Origin: Paraflavitalea soli
Lineage (GTDB): Bacteria; Bacteroidota; Bacteroidia; Chitinophagales; Chitinophagaceae
Direction: 5' to 3'
Length of the DNA: 64,000 nucleotides
NCBI RefSeq assembly: GCF_003555545.1
Contig: NZ_CP032157.1
Coordinates: 62,001 to 126,000, forward strand
Every line of letters starts with the position of its first letter. Position 1 is the stretch's first letter. A model generated the notes under the pieces. The model saw only the letters and a list, made by a program, of their open reading frames with translations. It ran no database searches and had not been told where the DNA came from. This document shows positions 62,601 to 64,000 of the stretch, in pieces. Both the position numbers and the translations under genes were made by a program.

Positions 62601-64000
62601 TTGCCGGTATCGGCCGGGATGACCTGGAAGGGCTGCAACAAAAGCAGAGCCGCAGTATCAATACCGGTGTGCAACCGGCCATTGGCCTGGGTTCGCTCGA
62701 TTCGACCAACAGGGCTAATACAAATACATTTACTGTGGATAGAGCCTATCTCGTGTGGGGTGATGACAATGGTGCTACCACCTTTAAAACAGTCATGACT
62801 GGTAATGCCAATGTTAATTACCGCATGACCAGGTTATGGAGGGTGCAGGAAACCGGTACGGTGGGACAAGTAGAAGTAGCTTTCCCTTATGATGCCTTAC
62901 CCAACCCAAGACAGTCGTATCTGGTAGTGAGTGCAGATGCCACCATTGACAATGCCGATACCTACATTCCCTTGTATGATATCACCCTCAACGGTAAAAA
63001 GCACTGGGCTGCCAAGGTTGACCTGGCTACCGGTCAATACTTTACGGTGGCTGCCTTTATTAAATCGCCGGGTGGGGTAGGAGCTACTTCCCTGTGGGTG
63101 CGTGCTGACCGAGGGATACAGAATAATACAGACGGCACGCCTGTAGACGTATGGGTGGATTATGGTAACGAAGTAAACAATGCCCGCCAGGTCAGTGCTG
63201 CCATACAGCCTGTATACCAGAATAATGCTACCGACAATATCAATTATAACCCGGTAGTGAAGTTCAATGGTACCAGTCACGTGATGGACCTCGATATCAC
63301 CAAACTGCCCACTGGTCTTGCACCCAGAACATTGATTGGTGTCGGCAGCGTGAATAATATCACCACCAACCATTATATCATTGGTTATGGTGCCGTTGGT
63401 ATAAACCTGGGCAACGGTTTGCTGAGCCAGGCAAGCGGAGTAGCCAACTATATGGGCTATTCTAATGATGTTACCTCTGCTGCTGGTTTCTGGCAACTGA
63501 ATGTGCCGAATGAAATGTTTGGTACTTATGCTGGTAATAACGGGCAGGTGAACCTGTACAGCAAGATGGCTGCTGCCGCTACACCAATTACCAAGCCATG
63601 GAATACCGGCGCCACTGCCGCAAAACTTGGTAACGGTGCGTGGTCTACTGCAGAATACTGGAGCGGCCCCATCAGCGAAGTGATCGTCTTTGACCGTGTA
63701 TTGAGTAACACCGAGCGTCAGCGGGTAAGTACCTACCTGGCCATCAAGAACGGTTACACGATCGACCAGACAACAGCTAATAATAATTATCTCAACACCA
63801 ATAGCACAGTAATCTGGGATGCTACGGCGAATGCCGCATACAAGAATAATATTGCGGGCATTGGCCGTGATGATATAGAAGGACTGGATCAACGACAATC
63901 GAAGAGTATTAACAATGGCGCGATCCTGGCTATTGGATTAGGAACGATCGCAACAGACAACCTGGCGAATACCAACGCGTTTGGCAGTGATACTTCTTAC
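53699..64000 (+). CDS. Giant secreted repeat protein (beta-helix plus LamG-like repeats), runs off right edge
   Basis: From the methionine at 53699 the frame is open for 3,434 codons to the window end. A signal peptide (VRFLLPLIVGLLMSMGVVAA) leads into FPVTNTNDAGPGSLRQAI, the usual start of a parallel beta-helix adhesin domain, which continues with many short N/D-rich turns to about residue 560. A small beta domain follows (about 565-660). Then come seven repeats of 398-423 residues beginning at about residues 662, 1073, 1471, 1880, 2283, 2699 and 3122. Each starts P-G-x-V with W-x-R-A-D, has a concanavalin/LamG-like part and ends with YLALKYGI, a GIGRD motif and a WKVQ-T-N-W-type segment. 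That tail resembles a region I recall as DUF8202. It is probably a surface adhesin or matrix protein; a type IX secretion C-terminal signal would lie beyond the window. Confidence 0.88.
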   Translation, partial: MRKKNPTFPVKAMRHPVRFLLPLIVGLLMSMGVVAATFPVTNTNDAGPGSLRQAILDVNAAGAGPHNIVFNVYGQVTILSSLPAITKAGVTIDGQNKITINSNGTDQIINPFDIRANNITVRNFTLTNNGDINVIVRANTTGVVVEGISSSSTTGNLLNTLVYVDGASTNLTLRNLRSTDLQGCGGTYYGRGILFIGGMQTNLVIDSINLNTQGNTRGCEGISFRDAAINGLTLTNTNISGFQNGIILDNTGGPVETANNILLRNVTLDSLTTGVSLGFYSDFVNTNIQIKNTVIDLNTIGADDDGDYPIRFDNTTNGVTIDTVRLNESDIYFIWFNGAASNISINHAVMENTIPGLYGGSQFIRFESTAGNVNIRNTILNGDKPGNADDADYGLFFIGNTTDITLDSLTINEFDIDGIYVAGANTNFQLTNSTFTNNFDGIEFYNNVARSNVDIVSSTFKGMAGGRSGIVANVANAVSDIDLTGDTVYNSVNHGIWLYGGSAVTDVGITGCVVHDNGGAGIYIDQPDKVLISQNSVYNNTGAGIDLFNAGNCGYEGANRPVLVSSTALGAGQYQLVISLPAIVPAGYTVDIYANDPATSATSGQYFVTSLTGLNSGNNTRTVTYNTGPGATGAGFWTATLRIPANNCGTSEFSDKLYISTQGPGNVDANVKLWLRADAGLTNNTTAPATEGQVVNRWTNFSQGGAPDGGTSTGTVTYKKAGINFNPAGYFSGAAMQAAGNGATWLNSPNVTSFAVFNKYTTAADGSRVYVVYDNASGGYDYNTNGESIIFGRNGANIQTHRNGWENPVVPGALGRSGLFTSLTNASAHAMYYNGASLGTAAYNKGSFNAEQWFVGGGYNAGWCCTTTADIAEVVTFDRELTVAEIDRVHAYLAIKYGISLPGNYIASDGTTIHWNAAANAGYLKHITGIGRDDSTFLYQKQSLSADTGMVTLALGSTIAEDNASNAATIGTNRSFLVFGDNGAAATYTTAVTAAFANQRTARVWKVQKTNWTDQNITIKVNGAGASNYLLISTDPSFATISQELVLSGTGTITINSSLLANGVYFSIGASIKGPGNVTAGVALWLRADDGSSTGAQWGDFSGRGNGAAQNETARQATVLPVGLNFNPMLKFDGINDYLTAPSLFTSTGTNNIQVYAIAATDNIQNQDLFAELVSNGQHVHAHVPWSDGQVYWDAPYGYRAQGAWGGTVGAPYLWSFLRSPSTMSVNRNRIVVGTYTAAMNNIPGSNNPFYVGGITPTTQAFNGKIAELIVYNNSAATSATQRQQIESYLALKYGLTIPADYLASDGTTKYWDATANAAYSKHITGIGRDSLSALLQKQSISADTGYITMALGSAIVASNAANAGSISNDRSFFVTGDNGAAKTYAVTVTGLAGVNVALARTWKVQKTNWTDQSITISTDTGLAAPQFIIISTDATFGAGDLVLPLTNRSITLNTGQLPNGAYFTFANGLKAPGNVTAGIAAWWRADFDAAAARWSDYSGNGKTLTQLNVAQQPELLPVNINYQPALKFGTVDVMSTASLFGTASIDNIAVFAVTAADGAGSQGTGSGLFAEYVSNGERVAAWAPYGNGHVYFYPPLNWAVNTTALPTPPVAYANPRYNLFGFTKNPSQLNIYLNNTNVGTTNGTFTGITGTNQGFSLGVFHFADYFNGRIAEFVVYNNSAAMTAADRLKIQSYLALKYGITMSPAAPVNYLASDGTTNMWTAADNTGYGKRITGIGRDDSSTLYQKQSVSMDTGVVAIAVGSTVAVSNAANTGTINTNKSFLVFSDNGASTRYETSVNGLTGVNNRMTRIFKVDKTNWADQNITLKVYGGNAQTYLLVSADASFGAGDAAYVMNAEGAVTLNTSNLPDGVYFTFATDIKGPNGVNKGINFWLRADDGNTSGAAWKDYAGYGHQALQAVVAGQPVTDAKAINFNYGLKFDGTDDFLDINTTRLHPDSSTIFVAASGLSFAGIRDLVSSGAVAAANGAEFRVSPAGNLAFLEADGSSISSVAGLSTYLTSRPYIFSGTQSNLANGAKLYQNFKFDNQATVSLSPATANFVSIGSRINAGRGLYWWGNISEVIVYNRVLTDAERQSVDSYLGLKYGITLNNGATNYLASNNTVYWTADATYKSRITGIGRDDSTTLNTKQSLSADTGFVTLALGTGVPLTNETNSNTITNNKSFLVFGDNGLSAANFTVTVAGSAHNVTRRMARVWKVQKTNWVDQTITFNIKPIGIDNYLLISSDPTFATFSQEIPVGADGTISFSSALFTGTDIYYTFGGPLKSPGGVPGHAMWVRADIGTSSTVNNTAINEWNDLSAFANNVKQTTAANQPTFLNNTTNNINFNPVVRFNGSTTGMLAASILKTGTYNGAATFVVNSQATALNALVWTENVGTGTQFSLHATWSDNVVYWDPPYISNRLTYNAGDVNNQSILWTATSDISLAANRQSIFKNGLNVSNGNNNTLYTGNNSAFQLGWNAGAYNYNGRIAEVIIYTNALTPVQQQQVNTYMALKYGITLNNGNTSYLATNGTTTVWNAAANAGYKKNIAGIGRDDEEALQQKQSRSINTGLQVTIGLGSIDSTNTANPNNFTADRSYLIWGDDSAAVTFRTATGSANANYRMARIWKLQETGTVGNVRVAVPANALANPNKSYLVVSNDNVFDATDEYILLTPLVINGINSLGATKDFNTGQYFTFATDLKVPGGVAAPALWVRADFGTSSTVDGTAINEWDDFGADINHATQLTAASQPLYRDNGTNNINFNPILSFNGTSQRMILDGTRLPVGTSARTVLALTANATLANRDVISWGDPAATGNGTRYAMELGGGQRSLEISNSRYGNTGGNTILPGITSFTNAAGSTNAANQIRVNGTGVTNSLLTVGNQPINTLSLPAAYLGDNVLGGGGWYYSGLMGDVIVYDKALTAVEHQQVETYLGIKYGITLNAGTTDYLATDGTTKVWDAAANATYKNNIAGIGRDDLEGLQQKQSRSINTGVQPAIGLGSLDSTNRANTNTFTVDRAYLVWGDDNGATTFKTVMTGNANVNYRMTRLWRVQETGTVGQVEVAFPYDALPNPRQSYLVVSADATIDNADTYIPLYDITLNGKKHWAAKVDLATGQYFTVAAFIKSPGGVGATSLWVRADRGIQNNTDGTPVDVWVDYGNEVNNARQVSAAIQPVYQNNATDNINYNPVVKFNGTSHVMDLDITKLPTGLAPRTLIGVGSVNNITTNHYIIGYGAVGINLGNGLLSQASGVANYMGYSNDVTSAAGFWQLNVPNEMFGTYAGNNGQVNLYSKMAAAATPITKPWNTGATAAKLGNGAWSTAEYWSGPISEVIVFDRVLSNTERQRVSTYLAIKNGYTIDQTTANNNYLNTNSTVIWDATANAAYKNNIAGIGRDDIEGLDQRQSKSINNGAILAIGLGTIATDNLANTNAFGSDTSY
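55682..64000 (+). repeat. Seven long in-frame coding repeats of about 1.2 kb
   Basis: Repeat units begin at 55682, 56915, 58109, 59336, 60545, 61793 and 63062, with spacings of 1233, 1194, 1227, 1209, 1248 and 1269 bp, all multiples of three. The GIGRD codons recur near 56485, 57673, 58902, 60103, 61339, 62605 and 63857. Units 1-4 share KAPGNV/KGPGNV-type starts and units 5-7 share PGGV starts, which suggests two expansion phases. Unit 7 is cut by the window edge. Confidence 0.85.

Overview
The window looks like a chromosomal stretch of a Bacteroidota bacterium, most likely a soil or plant-associated member of the Chitinophagaceae. This rests on a SusC/SusD pair with a DUF3823 lipoprotein, LytS/LytTR and membrane-bound AraC regulators, many secreted glycoside hydrolases, an OmpA protein with thrombospondin type 3 repeats, and A/T-rich promoters without clear Shine-Dalgarno sites. 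The assignment is from gene content only. I saw no rRNA, tRNA, CRISPR array or insertion sequence.

Layout. 1-731: start of a catalase-like protein leaving the left edge. 1021-4727: three-gene operon (LytS-type kinase, serine hydrolase, LytTR regulator). 5465-8968: large GH106-type alpha-L-rhamnosidase, preceded by a 737-bp spacer holding an 11-bp periodic array and an intrinsic terminator. 9081-12363: SDR oxidoreductase divergent from an HxlR regulator, a small membrane protein, a class-A-like serine hydrolase and a NUDIX-type regulator. 12399-16121: membrane-bound AraC regulator and a TonB-dependent receptor. 16185-34570: an arabinan/arabinose locus. On the minus strand it has susC, susD, a DUF3823 lipoprotein, two GH51 arabinofuranosidases and a GH43 endo-arabinanase; divergently it has araB, araD, araA and a sodium:sugar symporter. 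Surface capture, extracellular and periplasmic hydrolysis, inner-membrane uptake and conversion of L-arabinose to D-xylulose-5-phosphate are thus encoded back to back. The NUDIX protein at 11659 has a degraded catalytic box and may be the AraR-type repressor of this locus (inference).

34844-38620: HAD phosphatase, acyltransferase-3 membrane protein and GH39 hydrolase. 38790-44680: three secreted or periplasmic peptidase-type genes (M61, S9, DUF885), followed by a divergent AraC regulator. 46365-51416: a large propeller-type sensor kinase convergent with an operon of a NarL/LuxR response regulator and a CLC transporter with the sequence marks of the fluoride/proton antiporter branch. 51981-53315: OmpA-family protein. 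53699 to the right edge: a giant open reading frame of at least 3,434 codons with an N-terminal parallel beta-helix and seven repeats of about 410 residues.

The most unusual content is in the spacers. Many hold short-period degenerate arrays: period 7 at five places and in the ends of a larger element, period 8 at two places starting with the same 16 bases, period 11 at two places of 130-155 bp, and period 29 at one. Three consecutive spacers around the peptidase genes are filled by copies of one element of about 165 bp with a 112-115 bp core; the middle copy is inverted. The susC-araB spacer carries a 17-bp-arm inverted repeat inside a larger symmetric region. These spacer families, the giant repeat protein and the GH106 leader terminator are the best candidates for undescribed biology.
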